A stretch of 64,000 nucleotides of DNA from Linyphia triangularis. Its lineage: Eukaryota; Arthropoda; Arachnida; Araneae; Linyphiidae. The stretch is from positions 3,352,001 through 3,416,000 of the forward strand of contig OZ021722.1 of assembly GCA_963978545.1 (NCBI GenBank), in the 5' to 3' direction. The notes beneath the pieces were generated by a model, which made no database searches, had not been told where the DNA came from, and was given only the letters and a program-made list of their open reading frames with translations. Positions 38,401 to 50,600 of this stretch are shown here, piece by piece; positions within the stretch are counted from its first letter, which is position 1; each line of letters begins with the position of its first letter. Position numbers and translations under genes: made by a program.

Positions 38401-41400
38401 TTTTAAGAATCTCCTATAGAAGACCTTAAATGTGGCCAAGTCACAATACTGTGCTCAAAATACACTACGAGTAAAAATTCAAAAACTCCAAAATACAATC
38501 AATGTATTTTCAAAGGGAAATTTTGAACTTTGAAAATAATGGCTCAAATGCTACCAAATTTTTTTTGGGGACCTGAAATATGTTTTATATTCATATTCTG
38601 TCCAAATGTGACTGAAAAAATAATTTTTTGAATTTTCAAATTTTTCGAAATTTTTCAAAGGGGTTAGCCTTAGGAAATTTTATGAAAAAATCACTTTTCC
38701 AAAAAATGGCTCAAAATGCTTCCAGATTTTGGTTTTAAAATAGAAATATGATTTACAGTCACTTTATTTCAAATCTGCCCAAAAAAGGACCCTTAATTCA
38801 GTTTATAGCCCAAAATGTAGGTAAAATTCAGAAATTTTCAGTGTTTGAAATGCAGTCCTTTTTTGGGATCAACTTTCGACCCCCTTAATATTTAGTGGTT
38901 GTTAAGATTTTCGTTTTTAAGAATCTCCTATTAATGAACTTCAATGTGGCCAAGTTACAACATTGTGCTCCCAAAACTCTCTGTGTAAAAATTATGTATG
39001 TGTACCACTGAAAAAAACAACTTTGCAAATTTTGACCCCCTTAATATTTTGTGGTTGTTAAGATTTTCGTTTTTAAGAATCTCCTATAGAAGACCTTAAA
39101 TGTGGCCAAGTCACAATACTGTGCTCAAAATACACTACGAGTAAAAATTCAAAAACTCCAAAATACAATCAATGTATTTTCAAAGGGAAATTTTGAACTT
39201 TGAAAATAATGGCTCAAATGCTACCAAATTTTTTTTGGGGACCTGAAATATGTTTTATATTCATATTCTGTCCAAATGTGACTGAAAAAATAATTTTTTG
39301 AATTTTCAAATTTTTCGAAATTTTTCAAAGGGGTTAGCTTTAGGAAATTTTATGAAAAAATCACTTTTCCAAAAAATGGCTCAAAATGCTTCCAGATTTT
39401 GGTTTTAAAATAGAAATATGATTTACAGTCACTTTATTTCAAATCTGCCCAAAAAAGGACCCTTAATTCAGTTTATAGCCCAAAATGTAGGTAAAATTCA
39501 GAAATTTTCAGTGTTTGAAATGCAGTCCTTTTTTGGGATCAACTTTCGACCCCCTTAATATTTAGTGGTTGTTAAGATTTTCGTTTTTAAGAATCTCCTA
39601 TTAATGAACTTCAATGTGGCCAAGTTACAACATTGTGCTCCCAAAACTCTCTGTGTAAAAATTATGTATGTGTACCACTGAAAAAAACAACTTTGCAAAT
39701 TTTGACCCCCTTAATATTTTGTGGTTGTTAAGATTTTCGTTTTTAAGAATCTCCTATAGAAGACCTTAAATGTGGCCAAGTCACAATACTGTGCTCAAAA
39801 TACACTACGAGTAAAAATTCAAAAACTCCAAAATACAATCAATGTATTTTCAAAGGGAAATTTTGAACTTTGAAAATAATGGCTCAAATGCTAACAAATT
39901 TTTTTTGGGGACCTGAAATATGTTTTATATTCATATTCTGTCCAAATGTGACTGAAAAAATAATTTTTTGAATTTTCAAATTTTTCGAAATTTTTCAAAG
40001 GGGTTAGCCTTAGGAAATTTTATGAAAAAATCACTTTTCCAAAAAATGGCTCAAAATGCTTCCAGATTTTGGTTTTAAAATAGAAATATGATTTACAGTC
40101 ACTTTATTTCAAATCTGCCCAAAAAAGGACCCTTAATTCAGTTTATAGCCCAAAATGTAGGTAAAATTCAGAAATTTTCAGTGTTTGAAATGCAGTCCTT
40201 TTTTGGGATCAACTTTCGACCCCCTTAATATTTAGTGGTTGTTAAGATTTTCGTTTTTAAGAATCTCCTATTAATGAACTTCAATGTGGCCAAGTTACAA
40301 CATTGTGCTCCCAAAACTCTCTGTGTAAAAATTATGTATGTGTACCACTGAAAAAAACAACTTTGCAAATTTTGACCCCCTTAATATTTTGTGGTTGTTA
40401 AGATTTTCGTTTTTAAGAATCTCCTATAGAAGACCTTAAATGTGGCCAAGTCACAATACTGTGCTCAAAATACACTACGAGTAAAAATTCAAAAACTCCA
40501 AAATACAATCAATGTATTTTCAAAGGGAAATTTTGAACTTTGAAAATAATGGCTCAAATGCTACCAAATTTTTTTTGGGGACCTGAAATATGTTTTATAT
40601 TCATATTCTGTCCAAATGTGACTGAAAAAATAATTTTTTGAATTTTCAAATTTTTCGAAATTTTTCAAAGGGGTTAGCTTTAGGAAATTTTATGAAAAAA
40701 TCACTTTTCCAAAAAATGGCTCAAAATGCTTCCAGATTTTGGTTTTAAAATAGAAATATGATTTACAGTCACTTTATTTCAAATCTGCCCAAAAAAGGAC
40801 CCTTAATTCAGTTTATAGCCCAAAATGTAGGTAAAATTCAGAAATTTTCAGTGTTTGAAATGCAGTCCTTTTTTGGGATCAACTTTCGACCCCCTTAATA
40901 TTTAGTGGTTGTTAAGATTTTCGTTTTTAAGAATCTCCTATTAATGAACTTCAATGTGGCCAAGTTACAACATTGTGCTCCCAAAACTCTCTGTGTAAAA
41001 ATTATGTATGTGTACCACTGAAAAAAACAACTTTGCAAATTTTGACCCCCTTAATATTTTGTGGTTGTTAAGATTTTCGTTTTTAAGAATCTCCTATAGA
41101 AGACCTTAAATGTGGCCAAGTCACAATACTGTGCTCAAAATACACTACGAGTAAAAATTCAAAAACTCCAAAATACAATCAATGTATTTTCAAAGGGAAA
41201 TTTTGAACTTTGAAAATAATGGCTCAAATGCTACCAAATTTTTTTTGGGGGCCTGAAATATGTTTTATATTCATATTCTGTCCAAATGTGACTGAAAAAA
41301 TAATTTTTTGAATTTTCAAATTTTTCGAAATTTTTCAAAGGGGTTAGCCTTAGGAAATTTTATGAAAAAATCACTTTTCCAAAAAATGGCTCAAAATGCT

Positions 41401-41441
41401 TCCAGATTTTGGTTTTAAAATAGAAATATGATTTACAGTCA
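35412..41441 (+). repeat. Satellite A array, 9 monomers
   Basis: Monomers start at 35412, 36082, 36752, 37422, 38092, 38762, 39432, 40102 and 40772, all 670 bp. The marker order follows copy I: TCTGCAAAAAAAAGG in 36082, A654T at the end of 37422, C9T in 38092, C578T in 38762 and 40102, A480G in 40772. Differences from copy I are AAAAAACCAACTTTG and CTGTACTC in 37422 and C464A (GCTAACAAAT) in 39432. From 41442 the sequence departs from copy I, which has the decayed monomer there. Confidence 0.94.
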
Positions 41442-42426
41442 CTTTATTTCAAATCTGCTCAAAAAAGGACCCTTAATTCAGTTTATAGCCCAAAATGTAG
41501 GTAAAATTCAGAAATTTTCAGTGTTTGAAATGCAGTCCTTTTTTGGGATCAACTTTCGACCCCCTTAATATTTAGTGGTTGTTAAGATTTTCGTTTTTAA
41601 GAATCTCCTATTAATGAACTTCAATGTGGCCAAGTTACAACATTGTGCTCCCAAAACTCTCTGTGTAAAAATTATGTATGTGTACCACTGAAAAAAACAA
41701 CTTTGCAAATTTTGACCCCCTTAATATTTTGTGGTTGTTAAGATTTTCGTTTTTAAGAATCTCCTATAGAAGACCTTAAATGTGGCCAAGTCACAATACT
41801 GTGCTCAAAATACACTACGAGTAAAAATTCAAAAACTCCAAAATACAATCAATGTATTTTCAAAGGGAAATTTTGAACTTTGAAAATAATGGCTCAAATG
41901 CTACCAAATTTTTTTTGGGGACCTGAAATATCTTTTATATTCATATTCTGTCCTAATGTGACTGAAAAAATAATTTTTTGAATTTTCAAATTTTTCGAAA
42001 TTTTTCAAAGGGGTTAGCCTTAGGAAATTTTATGAAAAAATAATTTTTTGAATTTTCAAATTTTTCGAAATTTTTCAAAGGGGTTAGTCTTAGGAAATTT
42101 TATGAAAAAATCACTTTTCCAAAAAAAATTTTTAGAATTTTCAAATTTTTCAAAGGGGTTAGCCTTAGGAAATTTTATGAAAAAAATCACTTTTCCAAAA
42201 AATAATTTTTTGAATTTTCAAATTTTTCGAAATTTTTCAAAGGGGGCCTTAGGAAATTTTATGAAAAAATCACTTTTCCAAAAAATAATTTTTTGAATTT
42301 TCAAATTTTTCGAAATTTTTCAAAGGGGTTAGACTTAGGAAATTTTATGAAAAAATCACTTTTCCAAAAAATTTCTCAAAATGCTTCCAGATTTTGGTTT
42401 TAAAAGAGAAATATATTTTACAGTAA
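41442..42426 (+). repeat. Enlarged satellite A monomer, type 2, with 16-bp deletion (985 bp)
   Basis: It has CTGCTCAAAA near its start, as does the copy at 60688, and all type 2 marks. Between minisatellite units 1 and 2, 16 bp (CACTTTTCCAAAAAAT) are missing, so ATGAAAAAAT runs straight into AATTTTTTGAA. The lost piece is flanked by AAAAAAT on both sides, which points to slippage or pairing between short direct repeats. Confidence 0.92.
41971..42371 (+). repeat. Minisatellite, five units, first shortened by 16 bp (type 2)
   Basis: Units as in 16272-16688 except for the 16-bp loss at the end of unit 1. Later units and the type 2 substitutions are intact. Confidence 0.91.
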
Positions 42427-44416
42427 CTTTTTATTAAATCTGCCCAAGAAAGGACCCTCAAATCGCTTTATAAACCAAGCTGTCGGTATAATTCAGAAAA
42501 ATCCAAAATAACGCGTTAACACAGAAATAGAGACGTTTTTGAACGCAATTTTTGAAACTAGTTGGGAATTGTCCGAAATGCTTTAAAATTTTAGCTGTGA
42601 CCTTAGAGTATGCTCAAAAGTTACTTTTTATCAAAACTGTTCAAGAAAGGACCCTTATATCGATTTATATCCCAAATTATCGGTAAAATTCAGAAAAATC
42701 CAAAATAACGCGTTAACACAGAAATAGAGACGATTTTGAAAGCAATTTTTAAAACTAGCTGGGAATTGTCCGAAATGCTTTGAAAATGATCAAAAGTAAC
42801 TTTTTATCAAAACTGTCAAGAAAGGACCCTTTAATCGCTTTATACCCCAAATTATCGGTAAAATTCAGAAAAATCCAAAATAACGCGTTAACACAGAAAT
42901 AGAGACGATTTTGAACGATATTTTTAAAACTAGCTGGGAATTGTCCGAAATGCTTTGAAAATGCTCAAGAGTTACTTTTTATCAAAACTGCCAGGAAAGG
43001 ACCCTTAAATCGCTTTATAGCCCAAACTGTCGGTAAAATTCAGAAAAATCCAAAATAACGCGTTAACACAGAAATAGAGACGATTTTGAACGATATTTTT
43101 AAAACTAGCTGGGAATTGTCCGAAATGCTTTCAAATTTTGCTGTTAATATAGGAGAATGCTTAAGAGTTACTTTTTATTAAAACTGTCAAGAAAGGACCC
43201 TTAAATCGCTGTATAGCCTAAACTGTCGGTAAAATTCAGAAAAATCCAAAATAACGCGTTAACACAGAAATAGAGACGATTTTGAACGATATTTTTAAAA
43301 CTAGCTGGGAATTGTCCGAAATGCTTTGAAAATGCTCAAGAGTTACTTTTTATCAAAACTGCCAGGAAAGGACCCTTAAATCGCTTTATAGCCCAAACTG
43401 TCGGTAAAATTCAGAAAAATCCAAAATAACGCGTTAACACAGAAATAGAGACGATTTTGAACGATATTTTTAAAACTAGCTGGGAATTGTCCGAAATGCT
43501 TTGAAAATGCTCAAGAGTTACTTTTTATCAAAACTGTCAAGAAAGGACCCTTAAATCGCTTTATAGCCCAAACTGTCGGTAAAATTCAGAAAAATCCAAA
43601 ATAATGCGTTAACACAGAAATAGAGACGATTTTGAAAGCAATTTTTAAAACTAGCTGGGAATTGTCCGAAATGCTTTGAAAATGCTCAAAAGTAACTTTT
43701 TATCAAAACAGTCAAGAAAGGACCCTATAATCGCTTTATAGCCCAAACTGTTGTTAGAATTCCGAAAAATCCAAAATAACGCGTTAACACAGAAATAGAG
43801 ACGGTTTTGAACGCTATTTCTGAAACTAGCTGGGAATTGTCCGAAATGCTTTAAAATTTTAGCTGTGACCTAAGAGTATGCTTAAAAGTTACTTTTTATC
43901 AAAACTGTTCAAGAAAGGACCCTTAAATCGATTTATAGCCTAAACTGTCGGTAAATTTCAGAAAAATCCAAAATAACGCGTTAACACAGAAATAGAGACG
44001 ATTTTGAACGATATTTTTAAAACTAGCTGGGAAATGTCCGAAATGCTTTGAAAATGCTCAACAGTTACTTTTTATCAAAACTGTTCAAGAAAAGACCCTT
44101 CAATCGATTTATAGCCCAATCTGTCGGGAAAATTCAGAAAAATCCAAAATAACGCGTAGGCACAGAAATAGAGACGGTTTTGAACGAAATTTTGGAATTT
44201 AGCTGGGAAATGTCCGAAATGTGTCAAATTTAGCTGTTAACATAGGAGAATGCTTAAGAGTTACTTTTTATCAAAACTATCCAAGAAAGGTCCCTTAAAT
44301 CGCTTTATAGCCCAAACTGTCGTTAAAATTCAAAAAAATCCAAAATAACGCGTTTGCTCAGAAATGGAGAGGATTTTGTACGAAATTTTGAAACTAGCTG
44401 GGAAATTTTAGTTGAA
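42427..44416 (+). repeat. Satellite B block III, 11 units
   Basis: GGACCCT landmarks lie at 42452, 42649, 42824, 42999, 43195, 43370, 43545, 43720, 43917, 44093 and 44289, steps 197, 175, 175, 196, 175, 175, 175, 197, 176, 196. Compared with blocks I and II two units (371 bp, one long and one short) are added; they hold TTTCAAATTTTGCTGTTAAT, ATAGGAGAATGC and CGCTGTATAGCCTAAACTG. One unit has AATAATGCGTTAAC, a C-to-T change in the first CpG of the palindrome, near 43604. The start reads CAGTAACTTTTTATT against CAGTAAATTTTTATT in blocks I and II. Confidence 0.94.
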
Positions 44417-44608
44417 GACCTGAAATATGTTTTATATTCATATTCTGTCCAAATGTGACTGAAAAAATAATTTTTTGAATTTTCAAATTTTTCGAAATTT
44501 TTCAAAGGGGTTAGCCTTAGGAAATTTTATGAAAAAATCACTTTTCCAAAAAATGGCTCAAAATGCTTCCAGATTTTGGTTTTAAAATAGAAATATGATT
44601 TGCAGTCA
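44417..44608 (+). repeat. Partial satellite A monomer (479-670) after B block III
   Basis: Same junction as the other B exits. It ends with A664G (GATTTGCAGTCA), shared only with the exit of block IV at 63870, which ties blocks III and IV together. Confidence 0.92.
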
Positions 44609-47600
44609 CTTTATTTCAAATCTGCCCAAAAAAGGACCCTTAATTCAGTTTATAGCCCAAAATGTAGGTAAAATTCAGAAATTTTCAGTGTTTGAAATGC
44701 AGTCCTTTTTTGGGATCAACTTTCGACCCCCTTAATATTTAGTGGTTGTTAAGATTTTCGTTTTTAAGAATCTCCTATTAATGAACTTCAATGTGGCCAA
44801 GTTACAACATTGTGCTCCCAAAACTCTCTGTGTAAAAATTATGTATGTGTACCACTGAAAAAAACAACTTTGCAAATTTTGACCCCCTTAATATTTTGTG
44901 GTTGTTAAGATTTTCGTTTTTAAGAATCTCCTATAGAAGACCTAAAATGTGGCCAAGTCACAATACTGTGCTCAAAATACACTACGAGTAAAAATTCAAA
45001 AACTCCAAAATACAATCAATGTATTTTCAAAGGGAAATTTTGAACTTTGAAAATAATGGCTCAAATGCTACCAAATTTTTTTTGGGGACCTGAAATATGT
45101 TTTATATTCATATTCTGTCCAAATGTGACTGAAAAAATAATTTTTTGAATTTTCAAATTTTTCGAAATTTTTCAAAGGGGTTAGCCTTAGGAAATTTTAT
45201 GAAAAAATCACTTTTCCAAAAAATGGCTCAAAATGCTTCCAGATTTTGGTTTTAAAATAGAAATATGATTTACAGTCACTTTATTTCAAATCTGCCCAAA
45301 AAAGGACCCTTAATTCAGTTTATAGCCCAAAATGTAGGTAAAATTCAGAAATTTTCAGTGTTTGAAATGCAGTCCTTTTTTGGGATCAACTTTCGACCCC
45401 CTTAATATTTAGTGGTTGTTAAGATTTTCGTTTTTAAGAATCTCCTATTAATGAACTTCAATGTGGCCAAGTTACAACATTGTGCTCCCAAAACTCTCTG
45501 TGTAAAAATTATGTATGTGTACCACTGAAAAAAACAACTTTGCAAATTTTGACCCCCTTAATATTTTGTGGTTGTTAAGATTTTCGTTTTTAAGAATCTC
45601 CTATAGAAGACCTTAAATGTGGCCAAGTCACAATACTGTGCTCAAAATACACTACGAGTAAAAATTCAAAAACTCCAAAATACAATCAATGTATTTTCAA
45701 AGGGAAATTTTGAACTTTGAAAATAATGGCTCAAATGCTACCAAATTTTTTTTGGGGACCTGAAATATGTTTTATATTCATATTCTGTCCAAATGTGACT
45801 GAAAAAATAATTTTTTGAATTTTCAAATTTTTCGAAATTTTTCAAAGGGGTTAGCCTTAGGAAATTTTATGAAAAAATCACTTTTCCAAAAAATGGCTCA
45901 AAATGCTTCCAGATTTTGGTTTTAAAATAGAAATATGATTTACAGTCACTTTATTTCAAATCTGCCCAAAAAAGGACCCTTAATTCAGTTTATAGCCCAA
46001 AATGTAGGTAAAATTCAGAAATTTTCAGTGTTTGAAATGCAGTCCTTTTTTGGGATCAACTTTCGACCCCCTTAATATTTAGTGGTTGTTAAGATTTTCG
46101 TTTTTAAGAATCTCCTATTAATGAACTTCAATGTGGCCAAGTTACAACATTGTGCTCCCAAAACTCTCTGTGTAAAAATTATGTATGTGTACCACTGAAA
46201 AAAACAACTTTGCAAATTTTGACCCCCTTAATATTTTGTGGTTGTTAAGATTTTCGTTTTTAAGAATCTCCTATAGAAGACCTTAAATGTGGCCAAGTCA
46301 CAATACTGTGCTCAAAATACACTACGAGTAAAAATTCAAAAACTCCAAAATACAATCAATGTATTTTCAAAGGGAAATTTTGAACTTTGAAAATAATGGC
46401 TCAAATGCTACCAAATTTTTTTTGGGGACCTGAAATATGTTTTATATTCATATTCTGTCCAAATGTGACTGAAAAAATAATTTTTTGAATTTTCAAATTT
46501 TTCGAAATTTTTCAAAGGGGTTAGCCTTAGGAAATTTTATGAAAAAATCACTTTTCCAAAAAATGGCTCAAAATGCTTCCAGATTTTGGTTTTAAAATAG
46601 AAATATGATTTACAGTCACTTTATTTCAAATCTGCCCAAAAAAGGACCCTTAATTCAGTTTATAGCCCAAAATGTAGGTAAAATTCAGAAATTTTCAGTG
46701 TTTGAAATGCAGTCCTTTTTTGGGATCAACTTTCGACCCCCTTAATATTTAGTGGTTGTTAAGATTTTCGTTTTTAAGAATCTCCTATTAATGAACTTCA
46801 ATGTGGCCAAGTTACAACATTGTGCTCCCAAAACTCTCTGTGTAAAAATTATGTATGTGTACCACTGAAAAAAACAACTTTGCAAATTTTGACCCCCTTA
46901 ATATTTTGTGGTTGTTAAGATTTTCGTTTTTAAGAATCTCCTATAGAAGACCTTAAATGTGGCCAAGTCACAATACTGTGCTCAAAATACACTACGAGTA
47001 AAAATTCAAAAACTCCAAAATACAATCAATGTATTTTCAAAGGGAAATTTTGAACTTTGAAAATAATGGCTCAAATGCTACCAAATTTTTTTTGGGGACC
47101 TGAAATATGTTTTATATTCATATTCTGTCCAAATGTGACTGAAAAAATAATTTTTTGAATTTTCAAATTTTTCGAAATTTTTCAAAGGGGTTAGCCTTAG
47201 GAAATTTTATGAAAAAATCACTTTTCCAAAAAATGGCTCAAAATGCTTCCAGATTTTGGTTTTAAAATAGAAATATGATTTACAGTCACTTTATTTCAAA
47301 TCTGCCCAAAAAAGGACCCTTAATTCAGTTTATAGCCCAAAATGTAGGTAAAATTCAGAAATTTTCAGTGTTTGAAATGCAGTCCTTTTTTGGGATCAAC
47401 TTTCGACCCCCTTAATATTTAGTGGTTGTTAAGATTTTCGTTTTTAAGAATCTCCTATTAATGAACTTCAATGTGGCCAAGTTACAACATTGTGCTCCCA
47501 AAACTCTCTGTGTAAAAATTATGTATGTGTACCACTGAAAAAAACAACTTTGCAAATTTTGACCCCCTTAATATTTTGTGGTTGTTAAGATTTTCGTTTT

Positions 47601-50600
47601 TAAGAATCTCCTATAGAAGACCTTAAATGTGGCCAAGTCACAATACTGTGCTCAAAATACACTACGAGTAAAAATTCAAAAACTCCAAAATACAATCAAT
47701 GTATTTTCAAAGGGAAATTTTGAACTTTGAAAATAATGGCTCAAATGCTACCAAATTTTTTTGGGGACCTGAAATATGTTTTATATTCATATTCTGTCCA
47801 AATGTGACTGAAAAAATAATTTTTTGAATTTTCAAATTTTTCGAAATTTTTCAAAGGGGTTAGCCTTAGGAAATTTTATGAAAAAATCACTTTTCCAAAA
47901 AATGGCTCAAAATGCTTCCAGATTTTGGTTTTAAAATAGAAATATGATTTACAGTCACTTTATTTCAAATCTGCCCAAAAAAGGACCCTTAATTCAGTTT
48001 ATAGCCCAAAATGTAGGTAAAATTCAGAAATTTTCAGTGTTTGAAATGCAGTCCTTTTTTGGGATCAACTTTCGACCCCCTTAATATTTAGTGGTTGTTA
48101 AGATTTTCGTTTTTAAGAATCTCCTATTAATGAACTTCAATGTGGCCAAGTTACAACATTGTGCTCCCAAAACTCTCTGTGTAAAAATTATGTATGTGTA
48201 CCACTGAAAAAAACAACTTTGCAAATTTTGACCCCCTTAATATTTTGTGGTTGTTAAGATTTTCGTTTTTAAGAATCTCCTATAGAAGACCTTAAATGTG
48301 GCCAAGTCACAATACTGTGCTCAAAATACACTACGAGTAAAAATTCAAAAACTCCAAAATACAATCAATGTATTTTCAAAGGGAAATTTTGAACTTTGAA
48401 AATAATGGCTCAAATGCTACCAAATTTTTTTTGGGGACCTGAAATATGTTTTATATTCATATTCTGTCCAAATGTGACTGAAAAAATAATTTTTTGAATT
48501 TTCAAATTTTTCGAAATTTTTCAAAGGGGTTAGCTTTAGGAAATTTTATGAAAAAATCACTTTTCCAAAAAATGGCTCAAAATGCTTCCAGATTTTGGTT
48601 TTAAAATAGAAATATGATTTACAGTCACTTTATTTCAAATCTGCCCAAAAAAGGACCCTTAATTCAGTTTATAGCCCAAAATGTAGGTAAAATTCAGAAA
48701 TTTTCAGTGTTTGAAATGCAGTCCTTTTTTGGGATCAACTTTCGACCCCCTTAATATTTAGTGGTTGTTAAGATTTTCGTTTTTAAGAATCTCCTATTAA
48801 TGAACTTCAATGTGGCCAAGTTACAACATTGTGCTCCCAAAACTCTCTGTGTAAAAATTATGTATGTGTACCACTGAAAAAAACAACTTTGCAAATTTTG
48901 ACCCCCTTAATATTTTGTGGTTGTTAAGATTTTCGTTTTTAAGAATCTCCTATAGAAGATCTTAAATGTGGCCAAGTCACAATACTGTGCTCAAAATACA
49001 CTACGAGTAAAAATTCAAAAACTCCAAAATACAATCAATGTATTTTCAAAGGGAAATTTTGAACTTTGAAAATAATGGCTCAAATGCTAACAAATTTTTT
49101 TTGGGGACCTGAAATATGTTTTATATTCATATTCTGTCCAAATGTGACTGAAAAAATAATTTTTTGAATTTTCAAATTTTTCGAAATTTTTCAAAGGGGT
49201 TAGCCTTAGGAAATTTTATGAAAAAATCACTTTTCCAAAAAATGGCTCAAAATGCTTCCAGATTTTGGTTTTAAAATAGAAATATGATTTACAGTCACTT
49301 TATTTCAAATCTGCCCAAAAAAGGACCCTTAATTCAGTTTATAGCCCAAAATGTAGGTAAAATTCAGAAATTTTCAGTGTTTGAAATGCAGTCCTTTTTT
49401 GGGATCAACTTTCGACCCCCTTAATATTTAGTGGTTGTTAAGATTTTCGTTTTTAAGAATCTCCTATTAATGAACTTCAATGTGGCCAAGTTACAACATT
49501 GTGCTCCCAAAACTCTCTGTGTAAAAATTATGTATGTGTACCACTGAAAAAAACAACTTTGCAAATTTTGACCCCCTTAATATTTTGTGGTTGTTAAGAT
49601 TTTCGTTTTTAAGAATCTCCTATAGAAGACCTTAAATGTGGCCAAGTCACAATACTGTGCTCAAAATACACTACGAGTAAAAATTCAAAAACTCCAAAAT
49701 ACAATCAATGTATTTTCAAAGGGAAATTTTGAACTTTGAAAATAATGGCTCAAATGCTACCAAATTTTTTTTGGGGACCTGAAATATGTTTTATATTCAT
49801 ATTCTGTCCAAATGTGACTGAAAAAATAATTTTTTGAATTTTCAAATTTTTCGAAATTTTTCAAAGGGGTTAGCTTTAGGAAATTTTATGAAAAAATCAC
49901 TTTTCCAAAAAATGGCTCAAAATGCTTCCAGATTTTGGTTTTAAAATAGAAATATGATTTACAGTCACTTTATTTCAAATCTGCCCAAAAAAGGACCCTT
50001 AATTCAGTTTATAGCCCAAAATGTAGGTAAAATTCAGAAATTTTCAGTGTTTGAAATGCAGTCCTTTTTTGGGATCAACTTTCGACCCCCTTAATATTTA
50101 GTGGTTGTTAAGATTTTCGTTTTTAAGAATCTCCTATTAATGAACTTCAATGTGGCCAAGTTACAACATTGTGCTCCCAAAACTCTCTGTGTAAAAATTA
50201 TGTATGTGTACCACTGAAAAAAACAACTTTGCAAATTTTGACCCCCTTAATATTTTGTGGTTGTTAAGATTTTCGTTTTTAAGAATCTCCTATAGAAGAC
50301 CTTAAATGTGGCCAAGTCACAATACTGTGCTCAAAATACACTACGAGTAAAAATTCAAAAACTCCAAAATACAATCAATGTATTTTCAAAGGGAAATTTT
50401 GAACTTTGAAAATAATGGCTCAAATGCTACCAAATTTTTTTTGGGGACCTGAAATATGTTTTATATTCATATTCTGTCCAAATGTGACTGAAAAAATAAT
50501 TTTTTGAATTTTCAAATTTTTCGAAATTTTTCAAAGGGGTTAGCCTTAGGAAATTTTATGAAAAAATCACTTTTCCAAAAAATGGCTCAAAATGCTTCCA

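Larger units (their letters stand above)
25568..41441 (+). repeat. Giant higher-order repeat, copy II (about 15.9 kb)
   Basis: Matches 10381-24587 in marker order. It contains one extra 1,671-bp module (29589-31259) and has no counterpart of the decayed monomer 24588-25237. Its right edge joins the enlarged monomer of the next giant repeat. Confidence 0.88.
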
